From positions 62,001 to 126,000 of the forward strand of contig CAZPKF010000007.1 of the NCBI GenBank assembly GCA_964587155.1: a stretch of 64,000 nt of DNA, given 5' to 3'. The notes beneath the pieces were generated by a model, which was given only the letters and a program-made list of their open reading frames with translations, searched no databases and was not told the origin of the DNA. This stretch comes from Hallerella sp964587155 (lineage in GTDB: Bacteria; Fibrobacterota; Fibrobacteria; Fibrobacterales; Fibrobacteraceae). The position numbers and the translations under genes are program-made. This document shows positions 8,649 through 17,000 of this stretch, one piece after another. How positions within the stretch are numbered: position 1 is the first letter of the stretch; the number at the start of each line of letters is the position of its first letter.

Positions 8649-9800
8649 ATGAAGCAGGTTTGCCTTTTAGGTGCCACAGGGTCAATTGGCACTTCGACTG
8701 TCGGTGTGCTGAAACAGCACCCGGAAAGATTCAAACTCTATGCGATAGCGGCAAATCGAAATTGGAAAAAAATGGCCCAGATCGCCCGCGAAATGGACGT
8801 GGAACGCCTTTGCATGTTTGATGCGGCTGCGGCGAAAGAACTTTCAAAAGAATTGGGAAAACCGGTCTTGTCCGGAATGGAAGGCCTTTGCGAATTGTGC
8901 GCCGATCCGAAGACGGATATCGTTTTGAACTCTTTGATGGGTTCTGTCGGCTGCCTCCCAACCCTTTCTGCGATAAAGGCATCCAAACACATCGCTCTTG
9001 CCAATAAAGAAACGCTGGTGATGGCTGGCGAAGTCATTGAAAAAGCTCTCCGGGAAAATCCGAAGTCGCGATTGACTCCGGTGGATTCCGAACACAATGC
9101 GATTTTCCAGTGTCTTGCGGACAGGCCGAATGCCGAAGTGGAAAACATCCAAATCACGGCTTCTGGAGGACCTTTCCGTGAATGGCCCATTGAAAAATTC
9201 AAGGAAATTCGGGTTGAAGATGCGCTAAACCATCCTGTTTGGAGCATGGGACAAAAAATTACGATTGATTCTGCCAGCATGATGAATAAAGGCCTTGAAA
9301 TCATCGAAGCGCATTTCCTTTTTGACATTCCTTATGAACGGATAAACGTGGTTGTGCACCCGCAAAGTCGGGTGCATTCGCTGGTGCAATTCCGCGATGG
9401 AAGCCTAATGGCGCAGTTGGGAGCCCCGGACATGAAGATTCCCATTCAATGCGCTTTGACGTGGCCCGAACGGATTCCGCTGGATACGGAACGCTTGGAT
9501 TTGGCCGAATTGGGACAATTTACTTTTTTCAAACCGGATTTTGAAAAGTTCCGCTGTTTGGCGATTGCAATGGAATGTGGAAAGCGCGGAGGCCTTTATA
9601 CGGCGATGATGAATGCGGCAAATGAAGTGCTGGTGGGAGAGTTCTTGAACCGTAAAATCGGATTTTCAGATATCCCGAATGGCGTTGAAATGGTCGTGGG
9701 CAAAACACCGTCTGTTTCGGGCGATTTGGATTTGAATACGATTCTCGCCGCCGATGCCGAAGCGCGGAACCTCGCTGCAGATTGGGTGAAGAACCGCTGA
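8649..9800 (+). CDS. dxr: 1-deoxy-D-xylulose 5-phosphate reductoisomerase
   Basis: Second step of the MEP isoprenoid pathway, NADPH dependent, cytoplasmic; 383 residues. Clear motifs are the nucleotide-binding GATGSIGTSTVGVL, NKETLVMAGE, the metal/substrate site PVDSEHNAIFQCL, ASGGPF, and HPQSRVHSLVQFRDGS. It closes the rpsB-to-dxr run. The site-2 protease gene rseP, often next in other phyla, is absent; instead the opposite-strand nnrD ends 9 bases downstream. The MEP gene ispD is on the other strand 0.8 kb away. Confidence 0.97.
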   Translation: MKQVCLLGATGSIGTSTVGVLKQHPERFKLYAIAANRNWKKMAQIAREMDVERLCMFDAAAAKELSKELGKPVLSGMEGLCELCADPKTDIVLNSLMGSVGCLPTLSAIKASKHIALANKETLVMAGEVIEKALRENPKSRLTPVDSEHNAIFQCLADRPNAEVENIQITASGGPFREWPIEKFKEIRVEDALNHPVWSMGQKITIDSASMMNKGLEIIEAHFLFDIPYERINVVVHPQSRVHSLVQFRDGSLMAQLGAPDMKIPIQCALTWPERIPLDTERLDLAELGQFTFFKPDFEKFRCLAIAMECGKRGGLYTAMMNAANEVLVGEFLNRKIGFSDIPNGVEMVVGKTPSVSGDLDLNTILAADAEARNLAADWVKNR

Positions 9801-9809
9801 CGGAATCCG

Positions 9810-10655
9810 TTACATTCGCAAAGCCTTTGCGATGTATTTTGGCAAATCCGAAGCGAGAACGCCGTATTCCGAAAGTTCCTGCGAAGCCAGTTCTCCTGCA
9901 ATACCGTGAATTTTCGCACCGAGAACGGCTGCGTCAAAAGGCTCCATCTTTTGCGCCAAAAAGCCAGCAATGACACCGGTGAGGCAATCGCCGGAACCGG
10001 CTTTTGCCAGCGCGGAATTGCCTGTTTCGTTTATCCGGTATCGGTTTCCGTCTGCGATAATTGAGCGATGACCTTTCAGCAAAACAATGGCGTCAAATTT
10101 TTGGGAAGCTTCGCACGCTGCACCGATTCTGTCTTTTAAAATGGATTCCAAATCGGTGTGTATCAAACGGGAAAGCTCTTTGGGGTGCGGAGTCATCACG
10201 ACTCGTTTTTTGAATTGGAGATTTTTCTTCGAAAGCGAAAGCCGGTTTAAACCGTCTGCATCCAAAACGGCAAAATTCTGTTTGCGAAGAATCAAATCCA
10301 GCGTGTCTTCGACCAGTTCTGTTACATCGTCGGGAGTATTGCTCATGGAACCGATGCCGCAGCCCAGTGTGCAAATTGCGCCTGTCGAAAGGCGTTCTTC
10401 GATAAGGGGAAGAGCGTCTTTTGAAATGGTAACGCCTTTTTGAGGAAGAGGTAAAAAAACGGCATCGGGCAACAGGGCCGCAACAGAATCAATGACTGTG
10501 GGGATTGCGGCAAGAGTTACATAACCGGCTCCGGCCCGCAAAGCGGATGCGCTCGAAAGGTAGGCGGCTCCGCGGTAATTGACGGACCCGGCAATATTCA
10601 ACACGTTGCCAAAAGTCGACTTGTTGGACTCAGCAGGACGATGGGGAATATGCAT
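9810..10655 (-). CDS. nnrD: ADP-dependent NAD(P)H-hydrate dehydratase
   Basis: Repairs hydrated NAD(P)H at the expense of ADP; ribokinase-like fold, cytoplasmic, 281 residues. Seen are FGNVLNIAGS at the start, RAGAGYVTLA, DADGLNRL, TPHPKELSRL, and the family signature NSALAKAGSGDCLTGVIAGF with the catalytic Asp. The epimerase half (NnrE) that is often fused is missing here. Its ATG lies 26 bases inside the 3' end of ispD, so the two are translated together. It converges with dxr with no clear terminator between them. Confidence 0.94.
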   Translation of the reverse strand: MHIPHRPAESNKSTFGNVLNIAGSVNYRGAAYLSSASALRAGAGYVTLAAIPTVIDSVAALLPDAVFLPLPQKGVTISKDALPLIEERLSTGAICTLGCGIGSMSNTPDDVTELVEDTLDLILRKQNFAVLDADGLNRLSLSKKNLQFKKRVVMTPHPKELSRLIHTDLESILKDRIGAACEASQKFDAIVLLKGHRSIIADGNRYRINETGNSALAKAGSGDCLTGVIAGFLAQKMEPFDAAVLGAKIHGIAGELASQELSEYGVLASDLPKYIAKALRM

Positions 10656-11361
10656 GGGAACGCGCCTCCAAAAGTGCGCTAAAAAATTCCAAATCCGAAG
10701 GTGTTGTCAATTTGTCGTTCAGGGAATTTCCTGCTACGATAAAAACGGGAATGCCGAAATGTTCAAAAATAGAAGCTTCGTCGGTGGGCAAAAAGGTCAA
10801 GGGTTCTGCCGCTAGCTTTGCATAAAGCTCGCGGAAAAGTTTTACGGAAGCGGCTTGGGGCGTTTGTGCCAGGTAAATAGAATCCCGCGGAATCGTTTTG
10901 ACAATCTGACCATGTTCAACGGATTTTACTGTATCTGCCGAAGGCTTGGCGACGATACACGCCCCTTTTTTTACCGAAGTTTCCATGACCTGTTCAATCA
11001 ATTCTTTGGAAACGAGAGGACGCGCTACATCGTGGACCAGTGCAAATTCCACTTGGGACGAAAGAGCTTCGATTCCATTTTTAACCGATTCCCAACGTTC
11101 TTTTCCGCCGGTGACGATTTTCAATTTGTCTGCTTTGGGAAAGTCGGAAAGTTCATCTTCGAATTGAGATTTCCAGTCTGCAGGAACAGCCAAAACGACT
11201 TCTGCAATGGATGGAATTTGGGCGAATGTTTCTAGGGAATGTCGGTAAACGGGCTTGCCTCCAAGAGAAAGGAGCTGTTTGGGGAGCTTTGCTCCCATCC
11301 GTTTGCCGAGACCGCCGGCAGGAAGCACAGCGGCAAATCGAATCGAAGAATCAATGGACAT
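10630..11361 (-). CDS. ispD: 2-C-methyl-D-erythritol 4-phosphate cytidylyltransferase
   Basis: Third step of the MEP isoprenoid pathway; transfers CMP to methylerythritol phosphate. 243 residues. Motifs are the CTP-binding AAVLPAGGLGKRMGAKLPKQ, TGGKERWESVKNGIEAL, HDVARPLVS, TIPRDSIYLAQTPQA and TDEASIFEHFG. The start MSIDSSIRF at 11361 overlaps the stop of the upstream lipoprotein gene by 11 bases; an in-frame start further upstream would lie inside that gene. Coupling of a housekeeping enzyme to a surface lipoprotein is odd. Confidence 0.95.
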   Translation of the reverse strand: MSIDSSIRFAAVLPAGGLGKRMGAKLPKQLLSLGGKPVYRHSLETFAQIPSIAEVVLAVPADWKSQFEDELSDFPKADKLKIVTGGKERWESVKNGIEALSSQVEFALVHDVARPLVSKELIEQVMETSVKKGACIVAKPSADTVKSVEHGQIVKTIPRDSIYLAQTPQAASVKLFRELYAKLAAEPLTFLPTDEASIFEHFGIPVFIVAGNSLNDKLTTPSDLEFFSALLEARSHAYSPSSC

Positions 11362-12268
11362 CTTGTACACAGCGCACGGCGTATCCCGCCGTTTTGAAAT
11401 TGTAGTAACGGTAACTTTCGGGGGAATCATAGCTTAAACTGCGGTAGAAAGCTGTTTCGGCGTTTCTTTCTGTCGCTGTCCAAAAATAAGCGTGATGGCC
11501 CAAATACATGAAAGATCCTTCATAGACGATTCCCGAAGGCCGTGCGTCAAAACCGATGGAATCCGATCCGTTCCCCGGACCGCCATCGTTTTCCGCCCAT
11601 CCTGTTTTTGATTTGAGTATCTTTCCGTTGTTTTCGCCAAGAGCTTTGACTAAACTATCCCAATCCGCATCCGTCGGGAGTCTCCAATTCGAAGGGCATG
11701 CCTGCTTTGCCGTGTTGAAATCATAAAGGCGACCGTATTTGCGGCAATTTCCTTTTTTATTCTCGTAACAGGCGGATTTTCCGGGAACTTTTGAACTTAG
11801 ATTTTTTGTCATCCAGCGCAATTTGCCAATGACAACGGATGAAATGGGCGCCTCGCAGTTTTTGAATTGAGCGGAAATCCAGACCGAATCGGCGGGAGTC
11901 GTGAATACGGCTGAGTCGGCGGAATGTGCGCTTAACAATTTTTCGTAATGCGACGGCGTCACTTTCCAACTGCCAAAACAAGAAGATTCCGGATTCGGAT
12001 TTGTAACCTTCAACACGATTTTCGTTCCCGGTTCGTATTCACCGCTTCCTGTGGCGTTTTGGATGGACAATGGGAAGAGAACTTGCGATGAAGAGGAACT
12101 TTTTTCTTCGCGTGGAACGTCTTGTGCCGAAGAACTGGAAAATTCCGAACGGGAAGATTGCCCTGCGGAAGAACTGGAAAAAAACTTGGCGGGTGCCGTT
12201 TTCTCTGGTTCCGGCGAAGAGCAGGCGATAAATCCGAAAATGAGCAATAAAAACATCCAAATGGGCAT
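11351..12268 (-). CDS. Lipoprotein with Fib_succ_major paralogous domain
   Basis: 305 residues. A signal peptide ends in the lipobox FIAC (Cys near 16). It is followed by a serine-rich linker with several S4-S5 runs (about 30-65) and a beta-rich middle domain with two cysteines. The C-terminal domain (about 145-305) matches the Fibrobacter-type paralogous domain: KLRWMTKNLS, GRLYDFNTAKQACPSNWRLP, TDADWDSL, YFWTATE, and AGYAVRCVQD at the end. These proteins are surface-exposed and of unknown function. A ribosome-binding site AAGGAACAG precedes the ATG. First gene of an operon with ispD and nnrD. Confidence 0.88.
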   Translation of the reverse strand: MPIWMFLLLIFGFIACSSPEPEKTAPAKFFSSSSAGQSSRSEFSSSSAQDVPREEKSSSSSQVLFPLSIQNATGSGEYEPGTKIVLKVTNPNPESSCFGSWKVTPSHYEKLLSAHSADSAVFTTPADSVWISAQFKNCEAPISSVVIGKLRWMTKNLSSKVPGKSACYENKKGNCRKYGRLYDFNTAKQACPSNWRLPTDADWDSLVKALGENNGKILKSKTGWAENDGGPGNGSDSIGFDARPSGIVYEGSFMYLGHHAYFWTATERNAETAFYRSLSYDSPESYRYYNFKTAGYAVRCVQDVH

Positions 12269-12308
12269 TTCTGTTCCTTGATTTTTGGAAAAATAATAAT
12301 TTCAGCCT

Positions 12309-13151
12309 ATGGAAAATAAAAATTTCGGCATCATCCTCGGTTTCGGCCACATGGGACACTTGCACATGTCGCATTTGAACGCTTTGGGAGTTCGAACAGC
12401 CGCTTGGGATGGCGAACGGGAATGTTTGGATTTTTTTTCATCTGATTTTTTGAAGAGGACTGCTCCATCTAAGCCTTTTGCGCTGATTGCGACACCGGCA
12501 AGCAGCCATTTTGAATACGTGAAGCGCGCTTTGGATGCTCGGTTGGATGTTTTTGTCGAAAAACCGCTGTGCACTTCTAACGAACAGGCGCAGACGTTGA
12601 TTCAACTGGCTAGGGATAGAAAAAAACTGTTGTTCGTTGGGCACTGCGAAAATTTTAATCCGGCTTTTTTGCGTTTTAAAAAGGAATTTCTCGCAATGCA
12701 GGAAAATGCCCGGCTACAAGCCCTTGTTTTTACGCGGCATCATCCGTTTTCTGTCCGCGGCAGGGATGTTTCTGAAATTTGGGATATTGGCATCCACGAT
12801 TTTGGACTTTTCCAAGAACTGAAAAAATCGGCGACTCAAATTGTTTGGGATTCTGTTGCGGTTCAATTTGATGAAAACCGGGAATCCTTTAAAACGGAAC
12901 GGAGCATTCGCGCGGAATTTTTGTCCGAAGAGGGGCAACCGTTTGTGTTGAAAGTGGACTTGGAATGTTGGCGGCGGCAGGAAGATTCCCTTTTGCAAGA
13001 CCCGCTATTTGCTGAAGAAAGGGAATTTCTCCGTTTGCGGACATTGCCGTGGGAAATTCAACGGCAACAGGTTTTGCCCAATTGGGAAACGGCCCTGTTT
13101 GCCGTTCAAATGGCGGAATCTTATACGGGAATGCCGAAAAGTCCAAAGTAA
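12309..13151 (+). CDS. Gfo/Idh/MocA family oxidoreductase
   Basis: NAD(P)-dependent sugar or cyclitol dehydrogenase-like protein, 280 residues, cytoplasmic. The Rossmann fold starts with ILGFGHMGHLHMSHL. The family lysine is in VFVEKPLC, and a conserved Asp/His pair appears in IWDIGIHDFGLF. The substrate is not predictable. Its 3' end overlaps that of the prepilin peptidase gene by 31 bases tail to tail. It is divergent from the lipoprotein-ispD operon with only 40 bases between starts, so the promoters overlap. Confidence 0.88.
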   Translation: MENKNFGIILGFGHMGHLHMSHLNALGVRTAAWDGERECLDFFSSDFLKRTAPSKPFALIATPASSHFEYVKRALDARLDVFVEKPLCTSNEQAQTLIQLARDRKKLLFVGHCENFNPAFLRFKKEFLAMQENARLQALVFTRHHPFSVRGRDVSEIWDIGIHDFGLFQELKKSATQIVWDSVAVQFDENRESFKTERSIRAEFLSEEGQPFVLKVDLECWRRQEDSLLQDPLFAEEREFLRLRTLPWEIQRQQVLPNWETALFAVQMAESYTGMPKSPK

Positions 13152-13939
13152 TAAACGAAAAATAAATCCCCGAAACGGTAAACAATGGGTGCAGCAAGGG
13201 CGAGAAAGGGACCAAAGGGAATTTCCTTTCCCACTTTTTTTTGGAGTGCCCGGTAAGGCAACATGACCAAAATGCCAATAAACGAAGCGAGGACCAAAAC
13301 GGCAAAGGCTTTTTCAAAGCCCATCAGCGCACCAAAACCGGCGAGGAGTTTGACGTCTCCCAGTCCCATGGCGTCGCGTTTTAAAATTTTCCCGGCAATA
13401 AAGCCGATGAGATAGAGTCCTCCACCGGCCAAAAGTGTACCGAAGAGGCTCTCTGCCGGGGTAATTCCACCGGGGAAAAACGAAAGCGATAAGCCCACGA
13501 CAATTCCTCCGATGCTGATGGAATCGGGGATGAGCTTGTATTCGAAGTCCACGGCAGCGACAGGATAAATGCCTAAAATCAACCAGAAAAGGGCTAAGGA
13601 GTCAGCCCAGTGGGCAACGGGTTCTGTCCAAGAAAACGGATAATTGGCAAGGAGGAGCGCAGCGGCTCCCAAAAAGCCACAAAGTGCTTCGCCGATGGGA
13701 TAGCGGATGCTGATGGGTCTGTGGCAGCAGGCGCTTTTTCCGCGCAAAAAAAGCCAACCGACAACGGGAAGATTGTAGCGGATGGGAATCCGTTTTTGAC
13801 AATGGGGGCAAAAAGAGGGGGGTGAAAGCAGTGAAATTCCCCGGGGCATCCGGTAAACGATGACATTATAAAAACTTCCGACGCAGGCACCTAGAATGGC
13901 GAACAGGACGGCGGCATACCAAAGAGGAATTTCTTGCAT
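13121..13939 (-). CDS. pilD: Type IV prepilin peptidase / N-methyltransferase (A24 family)
   Basis: Inner-membrane aspartyl protease that removes the leader of type IV pilins or type II pseudopilins and methylates the new N-terminus; 272 residues with about eight membrane segments. The N-terminal methyltransferase domain shows GSFYNVIVYRMPRG and the first zinc cysteine pair CPHC. The catalytic aspartates are in AVDFEYKLIPD and MGLGDVKLLAGFGALMG. The second cysteine pair is altered: where CxxC is usual, this protein has KSACCHRP. No pilus genes are nearby. Confidence 0.93.
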   Translation of the reverse strand: MQEIPLWYAAVLFAILGACVGSFYNVIVYRMPRGISLLSPPSFCPHCQKRIPIRYNLPVVGWLFLRGKSACCHRPISIRYPIGEALCGFLGAAALLLANYPFSWTEPVAHWADSLALFWLILGIYPVAAVDFEYKLIPDSISIGGIVVGLSLSFFPGGITPAESLFGTLLAGGGLYLIGFIAGKILKRDAMGLGDVKLLAGFGALMGFEKAFAVLVLASFIGILVMLPYRALQKKVGKEIPFGPFLALAAPIVYRFGDLFFVYYFGLFGIPV

Positions 13940-14012
13940 ATCTTAAAGATAGTTTTGAATTTTGGAAATTAGATTCTAATTTTATAAAATGGACTGTTTC
14001 AAGGGAAACCGT

Positions 14013-17000
14013 ATGAAAAAACTTTTACTCTTGTTCACTTTTGCCGCTTTTGCCATTTTCGGCTGTTCGCGGGAATCGGACATTCGCGTCAATGGCACGT
14101 TGCGGAACAATCACTCTGTTGTCTTTGCGTTCACAGAACGCCCCGACAGTTTAGAAGCGTTCATCGATTCGATTGCCGCCTTGGATTCGGTCTATACGTA
14201 TGACACGTTGACTGTCACGGTCCACGATACCCTCTTCTTTGTCGGGTTTCTCAAATACAATACGGATAAAGTTTTGCGTTATGCCTGGAAAATGCAAAGT
14301 GAAGATTCTCTTCGAAAAGGGGCGAATGGAGAAATCTTTGCTTTCGCTTATGATTCTGCCGCATTGTATTCGCCGATTTTCATCGCCGTCGACGGTGCCA
14401 GTGCGCGGGATACGGCGGGCCGAGGACAGTTTATCCGAGTCATAGACACGCCCCCTGATGTTTCCATTTCACAAGATACTGTGTGGACTCGCGGAAAACG
14501 CGATGCAGAAGTTTCTTTCTTTGCAACGGATTCTTTTGGAAAAATTGAAAAAGCGTTTCTCATTCCGATGGACGGAAAGGGCAACGCGATTGACACGGTC
14601 GACGCCAAAAAGGATTCATCCCTTGAATTTTCTTATCGGGCGAAGGTCAAATATTCGGCAGTTGAAAGTCATTTAGACAAAAACAATGAACTGAAATTCC
14701 TTTTTGGAGCGATTGACGACGACGGCAATGCATCCCAGGATACGGCTATTCTGCATTTCAACAAAATCCCGACAATTAAATTGCTGGATCCGGATTCTTC
14801 GAGTCGAAAGAACATTTACGTTTCCCGCTTTGCTTTTTACTATTCCGGCGAAGATGAAGACAACCCTGTGGACTTGCGCTATACCATTCGCGTGGGCAAA
14901 AGTCCGGACAATTCGGGCACGCCTCCTGTTTTGACCGATGCGAACCTTGTCGCTTCGGGAATCCGCGAAAAAAGCTGGGAAGCGATTACGGATTCTGTTT
15001 GGAAAATGAGTGAAGATTTGCGCGGTCGTCTTTTCTGGCAAGTTTCGGTAACGGACGGCTACGACACTGTGACTTCTCCGACGTGGAATTTTTTCTTGGG
15101 CGATTTGAATGCGACTACGGGCGCGTTCCACGGTTATGCCAAATTTCAAGGGCGGAAGGCTCATAATGGAATTCAAATTGTCTTGGAAAATTTGCAAAGC
15201 CATAATTACATATTTACTCACACCAGTGAAAAAGGTTATTTCCATGCAGATGTCGATCCGGGGACTTATCGGATTTACGCCCGGGACACAACGGGGTTTG
15301 GCTACAAGCATTTGATTCTCGACAGTCAATTTGTGGAAATGGGCGATGAACGCCTTGTCGCAACGATGCTCCTCGAAGATTCCATTGCGCCGAAAATTCG
15401 CATTGATAAATTCGATTCCATATTGACAGAAAGGACGGCGACTTTTTATGGCACTCTTTCGGATTCCGGTTCCCAAGTGGCGCAGGCGAAGGCGTGGTTG
15501 GATGATGGAGAAGTTCCACTTTCTGTGCTCAAAGTAAATGAATGGCACATGAATTTTTCAGATTTGGAAGATGGCGAGCACCGTTTCCGTTTGGTCGTTT
15601 TGGATAGCGCAGGGAATGCTTCTGATACGGCAAAAATGGATTTCAAGGTGAAGGCTTCATCGCTTGATTTGACTGTGAACGGGCAATCGACAGCCATGAT
15701 TACTTCAACGGAATCCTTAAAGTTTGTCGCCAAAGTGGGGAATGTCAAACCGCTTCCGGATTCTGTCCATTGGAAAAGCGTTATCGAAGGGAAAACTTAT
15801 GCTATCGAAGCTTCGGTTGTCGGCAGCGACAGTTCCGCACAAATGACGCTCACCACCGATGAACTTGAAAAGAACGGAGCCCTTCCCGGAGTCCTTTACA
15901 CGTTATACGCTTCTGTTTCTAATGGGACCGTTACAGACAGCGTTCGCTTTGGTATCCGTGGCGATAAGCCGAACATTTATTTCTTGACGCCCACGTCAGA
16001 CACGGCTGTATCCATCAACGATAATATTTATTTCAATCTGCAGCATTTTTTGGGGGCAGATGCGACTTCGGGCACCATCACCTGGACGTGCCCAGCGGCT
16101 CTTTCCGATGGGTATGAATGTCCTGCCGCCAATGATTCTGAAGCGACTCTTGCCTGGAAGTCCGTTGGCGTTAAAAAGTTGGTTGTGAAATTGGAAGATT
16201 CAAATGGGAATACGGCAATCGACTCGGTGATGATCCGCGTTTTGGCGGATCCGCCGACTTTGCGGATTCAGACAGACGCCGATACGGTTCGGCAAAAAAT
16301 CAACGCAAAACTTTCGTTTTCAGTTTCGGCTTCCGATAAATTTGGAAACGTTCAGGCGATTGATTGGGGATGCGGACTAAATGCGGCAAAAATCACATTT
16401 GATTCCAGTGCGGTCATATCTTCGGCAAAAACGGTTTCTGCCAAAATCAATGTCGTATTACCATCCGAAGAAACGAATGCGTATAAATGCATTGCCCGGG
16501 CTACGGACGATGATGGGGAATACGGATACGATACGATTTACTTCCGCGCCGTGCTAGACAAACCCAGCATTACTTTGTTTACATCGAATGCCGAAGTGAA
16601 AATCAATTCAAAAGTACGTTTTGCCGGTTCTGCCGTGGATACCCTTGGAAAAATTACGGATTACGCCATGGCTTGTGGGACAAATATCAAAAATCCAAAT
16701 TGGATTTCGCTTTCAAAGCCCGATACGACGATAACGATGCCCGGAATCGCCTGTACTTGGTATTGTGCAATGCGCGTTACGGATGATGACGGCCTGACGG
16801 CGATGGATACTGCCATTTACAAAGTCATTCTTGACCCGCCTACGGTTTCCGTTAGCGAAGGCTCGTTGACGCTCAGCATTAAAGATACGGTGGAATTAGA
16901 TGCCATTGCCAAAGATGCGCTTGGAAAGATTGAACTTTACCAATGGAGTTGCGGTGAACGCGGCGGGGAAGTCAACCAAATTTTTTCATCGACTTCAACT

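Noticed and set aside
9813..9836. Inverted repeat TCGCAAAG/TTTGCGA considered as a bidirectional terminator for dxr and nnrD
   Set aside because: It lies inside the nnrD coding region and has no T-tract on either side.
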